Shown one piece after another: positions 36,125 to 47,100 of a stretch of 64,000 nucleotides of DNA. The notes beneath the pieces were generated by a model that searched no databases, had not been told where the DNA came from, and saw only the letters and a list, made by a program, of their open reading frames with translations. Positions within the stretch are counted from its first letter, which is position 1. Each line of letters opens with the position of its first letter. The translations under genes were made by a program, and so were the position numbers. The stretch lies in NCBI GenBank assembly GCA_008828725.1, contig MEHQ01000842.1, positions 45,233 to 109,232 on the forward strand. Reading direction: 5' to 3'. The DNA comes from Saccharina japonica (taxonomy: Eukaryota > Sar > Phaeophyceae > Laminariales > Laminariaceae).

Positions 36125-36374
36125 TGTTCAAGTAACCACTGGTGGGATACTCTGGGTCGGGGCCGGTTCATAGATAGGCACACAAAATGTAGAAGCTCCT
36201 CCTGATGTATACATATTACCGCCGGAGAAGGGACAAAACAAAGAAACGACGAGTCGGTGATATACATCACCCAAACCGTTGAGTGCTCCACAGAGAGACA
36301 CGCGTATTATCTCTGTGGAACTCCCCAAAACCGTTGCATAAACATCCCTGCACCGAGTACGTGATCTCTGAACA
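36125..36374 (-). repeat. LTR copy, uninterrupted
   Basis: A 250-bp repeat with TG...CA ends and short terminal inverted TGTTCA/TGAACA. It matches 30054-30297 plus 31742-31751 on the left side. Confidence 0.6.
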
Positions 36375-36647
36375 ACCACGACCAATCGAATGAGTTCAAC
36401 TTGAAATATCATGTATACAAGAATATCTGGTGGGAACCTTGATTGAATTCTGACACGACATAACCTCTAATTGAGGAACACAAGCACAGCACTGTCGACG
36501 TTGCTGCGCTCTCCACAGACGCAATGTTGAATAGGATGCCGAGTTTCCAGACTCGTTTAGTTTCGAGTGCTTCTTCTCTGCGTAGCTCTGCGAAGTATCC
36601 CACTCGGCACTTGTGCATTCCGCGTTTATCTCAACCACGTCGCGAAA

Positions 36648-37628
36648 TCACAGTGATATTGAACGGCGCACAGGTGCTTCAACCACCTGAACGGCTTGCG
36701 TTACCCCACGCCACTCTCTCACCAAAAGCCCCGTCTGCACCAAAACCGCGACGATCATGACCACGTTCGCCGCAATAAGGACACCGGAAAATGCCGATAT
36801 CGACGGTTCTGATTCGTCGGCAAGGTCCACCTTGAGAAGAAAGGCTACGTACAGGCTGGTCACAATAACGCCGTTTCCCCAACGGTAAAGATTTGCGTCC
36901 GCACCCCTTTTAAAGGGACCTATGCACTCGGAAATAAACACGAACACCACCGCAACCAAAAGGACGATCGCTACTTGCGCTGCACTGTTGGGAAACACGA
37001 ACGCCGCGATTCCGGTAAGGGCGATCCGACGGGTGCACTCCACTAGCTCAAACCAGTACCGAGACGGCTTGTAAGCGGCCCAAAGAGAGGTCAATGACTT
37101 CAAGTGAGGCATTGTTTCCCGTTCGGGGTTTGTTAGGTCTCCCCTGTAACGAACTAGGTACCAAGAAAAGAAAGCAGGGATTCCGAGAGGATAGGCACTC
37201 AGCATCACCCAGGCATACGTCTTGTACGTGTTGTGAAGGGCGGTCGAACATTCAAGGCTATAGTCGGCACGTAAGTAGGCGTTGCCGTCGTCTAGTTGGT
37301 CGCATGCAAACGTCTGGAATATCTTGTATGAGACCGGTGAGTAAACCCAGAAAGCGAGCAATAGGGCTGCTGACTGGTGACGGTGCTTGACCACGCTTAT
37401 CGCGATTTCCGAGCCGCAGTTTCTCTTCTTGCCAATGTAGTAGCTCCCCACCAGCGCCACAAGAAGTATAGGCGGCATGATCGTAGCGATAAGTAGGTGA
37501 TCGTAGAAATCGGTCGTCACCAGACACGAGTACGACAACATGAGGCCAATGTCGAGGTTGATCGGGGTCAACTTGAAGACGAAATTCGCGTACACCTCTG
37601 GATACACTTGTCCCGCGATGACAGCAAA
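36648..37628 (-). CDS. Terminal exon: multi-pass membrane domain
   Basis: A 981-bp exon after acceptor atgcag, phase 0, encoding 326 residues to a TGA at 36648-36650. It starts FAVIAGQVYPEVYANFVF and continues the helix begun by WQIIYQ in the preceding exon. At least five hydrophobic segments follow, for example LLIATIMPPILLVALVGSYY, SAALLLAFWVYSPVSYKIF, IVLLVAVVFVFISE and SGVLIAANVVMIVAVLVQTG. This is the conserved C-terminal domain of stramenopile Pmp/EGF-type membrane proteins. The function is unknown; a channel-like or anchoring role is only a guess. Confidence 0.8.
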   Translation of the reverse strand, partial: FAVIAGQVYPEVYANFVFKLTPINLDIGLMLSYSCLVTTDFYDHLLIATIMPPILLVALVGSYYIGKKRNCGSEIAISVVKHRHQSAALLLAFWVYSPVSYKIFQTFACDQLDDGNAYLRADYSLECSTALHNTYKTYAWVMLSAYPLGIPAFFSWYLVRYRGDLTNPERETMPHLKSLTSLWAAYKPSRYWFELVECTRRIALTGIAAFVFPNSAAQVAIVLLVAVVFVFISECIGPFKRGADANLYRWGNGVIVTSLYVAFLLKVDLADESEPSISAFSGVLIAANVVMIVAVLVQTGLLVREWRGVTQAVQVVEAPVRRSISL

Positions 37629-40600
37629 CTGCATGGTGGACGATGCGAGCAACAGGAGCAACATAGGAAGCGATTGGCTGTCGCATTTATGATAACAATA
37701 CCCTCCAGACGTTCGAACCTTAACAAAGGCTACTGAGACATATGGTTCAGCGCAGTTTAAAATGCACGAGTGGATACTGTATGCCATGAACACACGGTAT
37801 CACATGAGGGCCAACTCGCACCACAGTCCGTAAATATGATTAGCGTTCACGATATGGATTGAACACACATGGTCAAGAAATACGGCTCCCCTTGGCTTGC
37901 AGGCTAAATATTGAGCGTGGCAAATATAAATTGGACATCTCAAATGTATTGGTTCGGCTTAGGCTATAGTACTGTAGTGAGTGTAATACATTTCGTCATA
38001 AACAACAACTACTTCCATTTACGGCTTCGTGATATACCCCGAGCTGTGGCTAACTTCGTACGCTTGATTTGCACCTTTCTTTCATAACATCCAACGGCGA
38101 AACATTTCGAGCAACGCTTGTTATTTTGCGAAATGTTTTTGACTGCAGTAGTCGACCGTTTGGTGACCCCGTTTCAATTCACTGCCTAATTGTCAAGACA
38201 GACACTGTTCGTAGATACGACCGCTAGGCCGACACGCGGAATTGTCCGCACTGCGATAACAAGTGTATGTACTGGAATACGATACAAGACTATGAAACTA
38301 GTATATTTAAGCTTTCTGACATAACTCAAATCCTCATGTGAAGGCGATCCCCCGCATACCTGATAGATAATTTGCCAGACAGTCACCACGATTTTCATCG
38401 CCGTTACAGGAAGAAGTTTCAAAGGGAAGCTTCGGCAAGACCGTCCATTCTGTCCCCAGCCGCCACGAGCTATTTCCATGCTCCCCCCTGAATTTTCAAT
38501 CGCCACACGCCCCATATACCAAAGCAGCAGGCCCGCCAGCAGGAACATAGCCAGTCCGACAACGGACGCAAGCGCCAAGGCAAACTTCTTCGCACTCCCG
38601 GAACATTTCCGGCAGCTGTAAGCAACCCCTGGTGCAAATCCTTCTGCACAAACAGCACAGTCTGGATGGGCAGGCAGAGCTTTATGTAGGCGAGGCGGCA
38701 TGTTTTACAGGTACTTATCAAACGATCTTGAGAACGCATATACATAAAGAAGACTTTGAAAGCTTAGTTGGTTTCCTCACTCAATACTCACTACATCGGG
38801 TTGAGAGCAAACCACAAAAAATGCATTAAATGGAATGACATGCCAATTACAACGTGTGTAGAACCAACGCACGTGCAATTGTCTATAGCCCAATAAATCT
38901 ATAACCATTTTAGATCTTACATGGTCCCCTGTAGCCAACAGCGCAGATGGTATCAGGCACCGTACCACCAGTACAGGCACCCGCCCGGTGGCACTTGGTA
39001 ACGACTTGACTTTGATTCGAGGTTCGGTAGTACCCCTTTTCGAGGACAAGCGTCTCCACTGTTGTGCCGCTGAAAGAGGCGGTAGCTCCAGGGGGCACCT
39101 TCTCGCAGACAGGTAAGCCGCCAACCTGAACTGAGGTGTCGGGTTTGACGTCAAAACCACCTGTTGAACATCTTGCGCAGACCTCGTAAAAACAATCTGC
39201 ACAGAAACCGTCCTGATTTAATTCACACGAAGAGGGTACCCGTCGGCGTGGTCTTCTTGGCGAAGGGACGTATGGTCGTGACGATGTGACGACATTGACG
39301 CAAGGGTCGGAAATGTGATCGTCAAAAAAAGCCGTGCGACATCGAGAGAGCACAACGACGCGTGTATACATGTCAGGGGAAATAATCCCCTCTTGAGGTT
39401 ATGGAAAGCATACTGAATCACGCGCAAACGCCCATACCTTGTGGTCTGATCTCATTGGCCTACAGACACGCTTTTCTAATATATGTGTGCTTGTGAGGTA
39501 TTCATATATTCCAACCAACTAAAAGCGATTAAATATGAAAGCACGTATGATATTGCCAATATTTTAAAGTTAACGCGGGAACGCAGTTTCCACGCGTCGC
39601 TTGTGTCGCACAAACTCGTTAGTTGCAGTAATGCTACTTACTATCTATTATACGATACCCCAACAGCGCAGCTTCTCCGAATATACACACAGCTGATACC
39701 GTATATTGTGTTTGTTTTATTTCAAACTGAGGACGGCTACAACTTTAGCAGCCCATATCTTACATCAGCGATACAGTTTGATACCGTATATAAACATGCC
39801 GGATTTCGATCGAAACCGAAACCGATGCGCGGTGCTTTCTTGCCTCGTTCTTCACCATATAGCTGTAATCTCCGGCACGGCAGTGATAAGAGTTCTCGAA
39901 GAAGGACACGTTGGACAACCCGTCCAAATTCCCGATGCTCATGACAGCAGGGCCGTCGGCGCCAGCCTCGTTCGCCAAAAACAACGTTTTGGACACACGC
40001 AGGTACCCCGTGTGGAAAATTGCCCCTCCGGAGAACTCTGTTATGTCGTTCGAGGCAGCCATTATTTGAGAGAGGGTCGTATGCGTTAGGTCATCATGCG
40101 GATGATGTGACAGTATAATATATGCTGCCATTCAGATGTCCCAGGGTGAGATAAAAACAAAGCAAGATGCCTGCAGGTACCGCCATAATTACTTACTTCG
40201 AAGTACTTCGAAACATGCGGCTACTGAGGTCAAACTAACAACGCTGCCGGGTTCGTCACAACTCTTCGAGGTGAAGACATATGGCTTTCCCGCACGGCAA
40301 TGGTTGAAACCAGAGTTATTCCATCATGTTGATATAGATGGTGTATGTTGCTAGAGTGCTGCCGTTTAGAAAAGCCAAGTCACACTTGGCTATATACCTC
40401 ACTAAACAGCAAACCGTCGTCTACGACCGATTCCTGAAAAACATAATATGTTTAAAAACCTCGGGATATACGAGGCGCTTACTTGCAAAGTTGCCGCGGA
40501 AGACGGACGCAGTGAACCGGTCGACACCTGTGCCCGTGTACAAGTACACCGCTCCTCCATCTGAAGCCGAGTTACCATCGAACGTGCAAGAACTGAAGTC

Positions 40601-43600
40601 AGATTCTTTCTCGGCTGATCCATAAACATAGACGGCGCCCCCGAAATTGGCCTCGTTTCGTATAAAATTTGCACTGCTGATATGAATCGAACCATTCCCA
40701 ACATCAAGGTTGAGAGCTCCACCACCGCTGCTCGCAGCATTCTCGAAGAATACGACGGTTCCATTCGAGCCAAGACTTGAGCCTGCTTCGGGATACATCA
40801 CACGTACAGCACGCGACGTTTGTTAGCGCAAAGGTTTTTCTGAGGCAATTTCCTCTGCTACTATAAGGTACAGCACAGCAAAAAACATCGGCCACGACAC
40901 AGTTTGAAGTCCCAGACTCCCAGGTCGACATTTTTCAAGGGAAACGTTTGGTAGACGAAACACAAAACAAAAACTCAAGACAAGAGTGGGTCCGCTGGAT
41001 GTTGTTTGCTTGGCTTTGTCTCGATGCGATCCCAACGTTAGTTAATAATGAAAGGCGTGTACTTACCCATACGTTACCGAATACAACTTGATATCAGAGC
41101 CCTCCGAAGGCGCGCGCGTAGAGGTTCAGTAGGTTTAAAATGTATCCTAAGGTTTGTGACTGAAGGCTGGGGGGTTACTGCCGGCCTATCGTATACGCGT
41201 ACGTACAATGTTCTAGCTGGTACATAATGTGTATGTGAAAATTAAATGTTTTTCATGTTCCAATTTCCGCAGCAGCTTCATAATCAACAATAGCGGCTTC
41301 AGAATCACGTGTTGCAGATAATTGCACTCCTCCTCGAAGAAAAAACGGAGGCCACTCAGCCGAAAATGGAATGATATCCTCCATCAACAACTTTAATAAT
41401 GCCTAAACGACAGCAACGTAGGTACGGCTTGTTGTGTTTGCATCCTGTCAATCGTTTCCGGTGTTTGCGTGCTGACAATCGTTTCCTTGAGCGGTTCACA
41501 CCGGCCCGCAGGAGAAATGGGGTTACGGCCTAAATTCAACATGACCCAGCACAGGTGGCGAGAGAACACCTACGTCTCTCGCGGTGCCCATAAAGGCGGC
41601 GTGATATGTACTACGTTCACCTCTCAGTCGGAGTTTTGATTAAACAACGTGTCCAAACATACTGTCAATGCAAGGCCTTCTTTGTGTGTAGGCTTCACCG
41701 GAATAACCCGCATGGTTTGGGAGGTATAACGTCTGTTGAAACATATTTATTTCCAAGGAACGGTATATCGGGGGTATCAACTTGAATAAAATTTAACCAT
41801 ATTCCGGCAGTACTGCTTAAAACGAGATGGGCCCGATAGCTTCATCTCCGAAATGGTTAGGATTGGATGCACGTATATCGGCAACTCTCCGTCGTTCCCA
41901 ATATCATTATTTGTGTATTGTATCGGAAAATGTAAAACTTGAGAAGGAGATTTAATCGCCGGAAGCTCTTGAACCGCGCGGGTTACTTTTTCTTGCGCCC
42001 AGAGACTGCACGCTGCACATACAAGTGGAATGGTGCCCTTCAGCAAATGTTCTACACGTCACACAAGTTTCGATGCCTCTCCCATTGGCACAAGGCAATA
42101 ATTATATGGTTAGGTTTATAGTACGTTCACGACAGCCTGCTGCATTCATATCCAACATATTTTTTGCTTCTCGTTCATACACCGAATTATCCTCTCTATA
42201 CTAGCCAAGAGCGTCAACGTATTGCTGCTACAGCCCATATTCGTCATCGGCAACACGTCATTTGCAACAATTGTCCCTATCATTCCCATGAAGCAGCCCT
42301 CAGAGGTTTAACTATTGTCGTTTAGCGTCCTTGCTGCTCAAGGCGTATGGTGTTGGCGTTGTAAATAATAGCACAAGTAGCTGAAGTAATTGTTCAATGC
42401 GAGTGAATCTTCCACTATTATAGTCTTCGTGATATCATGCCCGAGAGCAGGATGTCCCCAAGAAATTCGATTCGGGTGTCTATGTGTACATTTGTTTTAG
42501 ATGCAGGCAACGAATTTTGGGCGGGCATTTTGCAACTGAAGTAAGAGGAACGTGACACCTGCATCCATAATATCACCCACACACCTGGATTGGGTAGTAG
42601 TTCAGCGGAATATTCTTTGCTGCCGGCGATAATTATGTTGCTGAGATCCACTGCAAAGGCACCTGCAATTTGCGGTATTAAACAGTCGTGCGGTGGGTGC
42701 ATTCTTGAGCGTGTCATATGAATTAAAACATGCAGCACATTGGTATTATTCCAATACGAAGTTTAAGTTTCCATTTTCGCCAAACCGCCTATATTTGCGT
42801 TCCCCCACACAGAAAACAAAGTCCCGATCGCCAAGCTAGTTCACAAACCTACTAGACTTCGTATTTCAGGCGTCAACCGACATATCCCTGAACGTACAAA
42901 TTACTCGATCTTAAGACCTGTTCGCTTGGGTGAAAGGTGGATTCGTTTAATATAAATGTTGCGCCCACACGATTCAACGTAACGTGTTCCCTAACAATTT
43001 TATGATCAGAGGCGCTGGCTGTATCCATTCGAGAAATTGTGCCAAGGTGGATACATAATATATCAAGTTAGACTGGTCGCAACAAAATGTATCACTCAAC
43101 ACTAGACACCTTTCAAACTCGGCATTCATAGTACTTTTGAAAATTAATTCGCAAAAACATGCGTGAACGACTTTGAAACATTTTTTTTTTTTTTTTGAAT
43201 TCATGCATTTTGTTCTCCCTGGATCTTTGGGGAAGAGCCATTCACGCTTTTTCTACGTGAGGGGCAAAACCGGCCCTCACGTAGAATTTAGGTGATTATT
43301 TTTGCCAATTGGAGTGTTTCAAATCGATCCGTGGAGTTGACAACCAGGCACCCAGCGCGGGTCGAATGTTCGAGGAGGCAGTGCGATGGACGCGAGGGCT
43401 CACTCGGCACGGTCTTCTAGTCGCTGAGAGAAGGGTCCGCCTCCTCCCTCCGACGACCGCGGCCAACACAGCAGCAGCAGCAGCTGCTGCTGCTGCTGCT
43501 GCTGCTGCCGCTGTGCAAAATAAATAAATCTGCTGCTGCTGCTGCTGGATACCGTATTGTGGAACAAGCTCTGCAGACACGAATTGACAACCCGACTCTC

Positions 43601-43830
43601 CAAACGGGAGCTGGCCGCCGCCGCTGCCGCGACGCCACTGCCACCAACACTGCTGCTGGTGCTATTGGTGTGCTGCTGTGGCTGCTCTCGACAATAGTCG
43701 ATGCATCTCGTACGTGGAACATGATCCGCGATGTATCACGGAGCAGAACTGGCAACAGACTCTGTTTTGCGTTTTGCGTTTTGTGGATAGACACACGCGG
43801 AGGCCAGTCAAGTGCAGCAGCACCACCACC

Positions 43831-43890
<60 letters not shown>

Positions 43891-44141
43891 GTGGCGGGGG
43901 CGGCGGTGGCGGGGGCGGCGGTGGCGGAGGTGGCGGTTCGTGCGGCTGCGGCACAGAAGCAGCAGGAGCAGCTATATAGGGGAGGCCAAAACACGTATGT
44001 GTACGTACTTCGTATACGAGTAGCAGTTTACCATTTATTTGCTTTTGGTTTTATGGCCTCTAGCCTATCTGCTTCTGCTGCTGCTGCTGCTGCTGCTTCC
44101 ACAACAGCTGTGAAAACAATTTGGCTGTGCAGCCGCCGCCT

Positions 44142-44172
<31 letters not shown>

Positions 44173-47100
44173 GCCGACGTCGGCGGCGCTGCTGCTGCTA
44201 CTCTGCTGTGCTGCTGCTGCTGCTGCTGCTGCTGCTCTGCTGCTGTGCTGCTGCTGCTGTGCCGAGTCAGCTGTGCTGCGGCTGTTCTCACATACCAGGT
44301 ATCATATCATACCTGGGACGGCTTTATGAATACCTGGTACCTGGTTATATACATGGAAGGGATTTTACTTGGATAACGACCAAACACTTTACCTATGAAT
44401 GACTTTGAAACAACTTTTCAAATCGGGTTCTTCGTCTTCAAAAAAAATATTCGATTTCAAAATCCACAAATTCAGATAATGCGTGAATGCCGAGTTTGAA
44501 AGGTGTCTACTACCGGTAGCTGTTTCTGACACCCAGGCGCGATATAAACGAACGCGATACACGTATTAAAATGTTGATGCATGTCGAATTATAGAGTGTG
44601 ACAAATTGGGCCTTGGCGTTTGACATTTAGGAGATTGTAAGTCTGGACTAAAAACGAACGGACGTTTCTGCGATCCTTGTTCATAATGCTTAATTTGTCA
44701 CAAACAATTCGAAGATGATTACCGCACAGAGTTAGATGCCCAGCCAGACGTGTACTCGTCGAAGAGCGCAATGTGGTGCTTGCAAAACCTCCCAGGGGAA
44801 GGTTGGACAAACACAATCTATATATAAACTGTGATCGAAGACATGGCTGGGGAAACAAGGAAAACATCGTATGTACAAAGCAGATGACGCGTACTGTGTG
44901 CAGGTTGCACCTGCAAAAGGTTTTGTGCAGGATGCTGGTTTTAATGTGTGAGGCTGGCCGTTTGGGCCGCATGTGTTTGTTTGGAAAAACGCCATCAAAA
45001 CAAGCGGCGGAGCCGCGTGGCTGCCCCTGCCGACCTCGTGCTCCCCAAGGGGTTCTCCAAGGGGTTGGGGTTCGGGTTAGGGTTATGGTTAGGGTAATAG
45101 TTAGGCGTGTGTCTGGGGTTGGCTCGTCCTGGGTCGACGGGCAAGGATGAAATTCGCTTAACACAGCCTGCACAAAAACGTTTGCAGGTGCAACCTGCAT
45201 AACGCACGCCAAAGCAGATGCCAAAGCACTCGGCAAAGAAGGGATGCGCTCACCGACCACGGCGCCAGCAAGATACACATTCTTTGTTTTCGGTTAATGT
45301 CAATTCGTACGTGGCCGTTATGCTCTTGGCTATTCGACACGAGAAAATTGACCATGTTTGCGTCCGATCTCCCTCGCTGTTACCTCGAGTCGAAATGCCA
45401 CGGCAGGTTTTCAGTTGCTGCTACCGTTCGGCTCCCGGTGTGAAGGCTACAGTCAAAGGGAATGGCAATCACTGTCGACCACCGGAAATATAGCATGTAC
45501 AGTGTATTACACTACCGGCCCTCTCATAAGAAAGTGCCCCACAAGAAACTCAGCCTAAACATTACGGGTTATATTTTAATGTCGACAGCTATTATACTGA
45601 AGTTAGTGTGGGACACACCCCTTTCTCAAATAAGAAAGGCAGCCTAAGCCCGGTTTCTGGTTTCTTATAAGCGGGGCGGTACTGTACACGTTTTGAAGAC
45701 GTTTTTTGATTGACTCGAAAATAATCAGTAAATGAATAACAGAACCACACTCAAACAGACCGTGATTTTTAAACTCGGTTAGAGATATCGATCTATTGGT
45801 ATTCCAAAGAAACATACACCCCCGAACCATAGGAAAGGATAGCGTACACAGCAGAATTATGACGTGCAAATACATTGCCGTTTAAACCCTCCATAGAAGT
45901 CGATGACAAATCAGGTTGGCAATTTTGATTTATGCCCGTGTTCGAGAGTCCCACAACGCGTTACGATACGTCGCATGCATGCCCAATGCATAATCTACAT
46001 CGCATAAGCTTTACCCTCGACGTTAACGAACGTACGGTCTTACTGTTCTCCTACGATCCATATATACAGTAAACAAAGGACAGCCACATAATATAGTTGG
46101 TTTTCGAGTAACTGCTCATAAACGACATGCAGAGTAGGAATGACTACCCTGGTCTCTGAGTTTGAGGGTTTCGGAATCTGCCTGTACAACACATCAAACT
46201 CACAGTCCTGAGGGGAATCGAACCGAATCGAAGGAGACCTAACGAAACCAAGCCGAGCCGAGCCTAATCGAACCAAAGTGAATCGATCCAAACCGAACGG
46301 AACGGAACAGAACGGAACGGAACCGAACAGAACGGAAAACGAACCGGACCGGACCGGACCGAACCGAACCGAACCGAACCGAACCGAACCGAACCGAACC
46401 GAACCGAACCGAACCGAACCGAACCGAAACGAACCGAACCGAACCGAACCGAACCGAACTGAACCGAACCGAACCGAACCGAAACGAAACGAAAGGAAAC
46501 GAAACGAACACGGCCGGACGCCAGTGTACCAAGCAAGACAAAACCGAGTCAAAGAATGAAGTTGAAAAACTGATGTTGCAGAATGCAAAATGATCGCCTT
46601 GCTGTTCTGCACAGTACAGTAGTAAAGCGATCCGATCTCGGTAATTTACTAAGCACATGGAGAGAGGATCAACCTATCGGTCGTTTGATTGGGAAATACG
46701 AAACACCACTGCTTGTCTTTCTGCTATAAAAAACTGTCAACCTCTTGAAGTACGTATCACCAGAAATATCACCAATTAACCACACACATCGGTATGGTCG
46801 TAACTTGCCCTCGAAAATCTAATGTATCGAAACGTCGTGCTTGACCCCATACTGACAAAGGCATGCACCAGGTGAACACTCGTTGTAGCAGAACAGAAGT
46901 AATCCGACGTTTTGTGACTTACCAAGTATCTGGGGAGGAGGCTCCCACGGTATCGTACGTTGTACGTTGCCATTCAACTTTGCATCCATGTTAGCATGAA
47001 TCCACAGGCGTGCGACTAAAATATATTCAGTTTCATTTCGGCAAAGCGCGTTAAATAGATTGTAGCAAGTATCGGTGTCGGCAAACGCTATCGTGAAATG

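Larger units (their letters stand above)
30054..36374 (-). mobile_element. Old, broken LTR-type element with nested insertions
   Basis: Two direct repeats of about 250 bp, each starting TGTTCA and ending TGAACA, bound the region: 30054-31751 (interrupted by a hAT-like insertion) and 36125-36374. By eye they are roughly 85% alike, so the element is old. The outer flanks ATCAC/ACCAC could be a slightly diverged 5-bp target duplication. The interior carries Gln-, Ala- and Glu-rich coding remnants on the minus strand near the right repeat, compatible with a gag-like or non-autonomous element. No protease, reverse transcriptase or integrase was recognised. It looks clearly broken. The family cannot be given with certainty. 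Confidence 0.5.
43103..44509. mobile_element. Tc1/mariner-like non-autonomous element with triplet repeats
   Basis: Inverted terminal repeats GACACCTTTCAAACTCGGCA, extending about four bases further, start at 43105 and end at 44507, flanked by TA on both sides. That is the target duplication of Tc1/mariner elements. About 1.4 kb long. The interior holds several CAG/CTG and CGG triplet tracts, a hairpin at 43251-43286 and a repeated ctttgaaaca motif near both ends. No transposase was seen. It lies in the presumed intron zone of the Pmp-repeat gene. Confidence 0.65.

Noticed and set aside
34583-36291. Pro/Ala- and Gln-rich frames on both strands
   Set aside because: They are low-complexity remnants within the old LTR-type element, not host genes.
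43678-44376. 232-codon frame with long poly-Ala and poly-Cys runs (+)
   Set aside because: It is created by CAG, CTG and CGG triplet tracts inside a transposon and open in several frames on both strands.
46040-46658. Overlapping frames of 139 and 190 codons (-) with RFGSV repeats
   Set aside because: They are pure products of the GAACC pentamer array.
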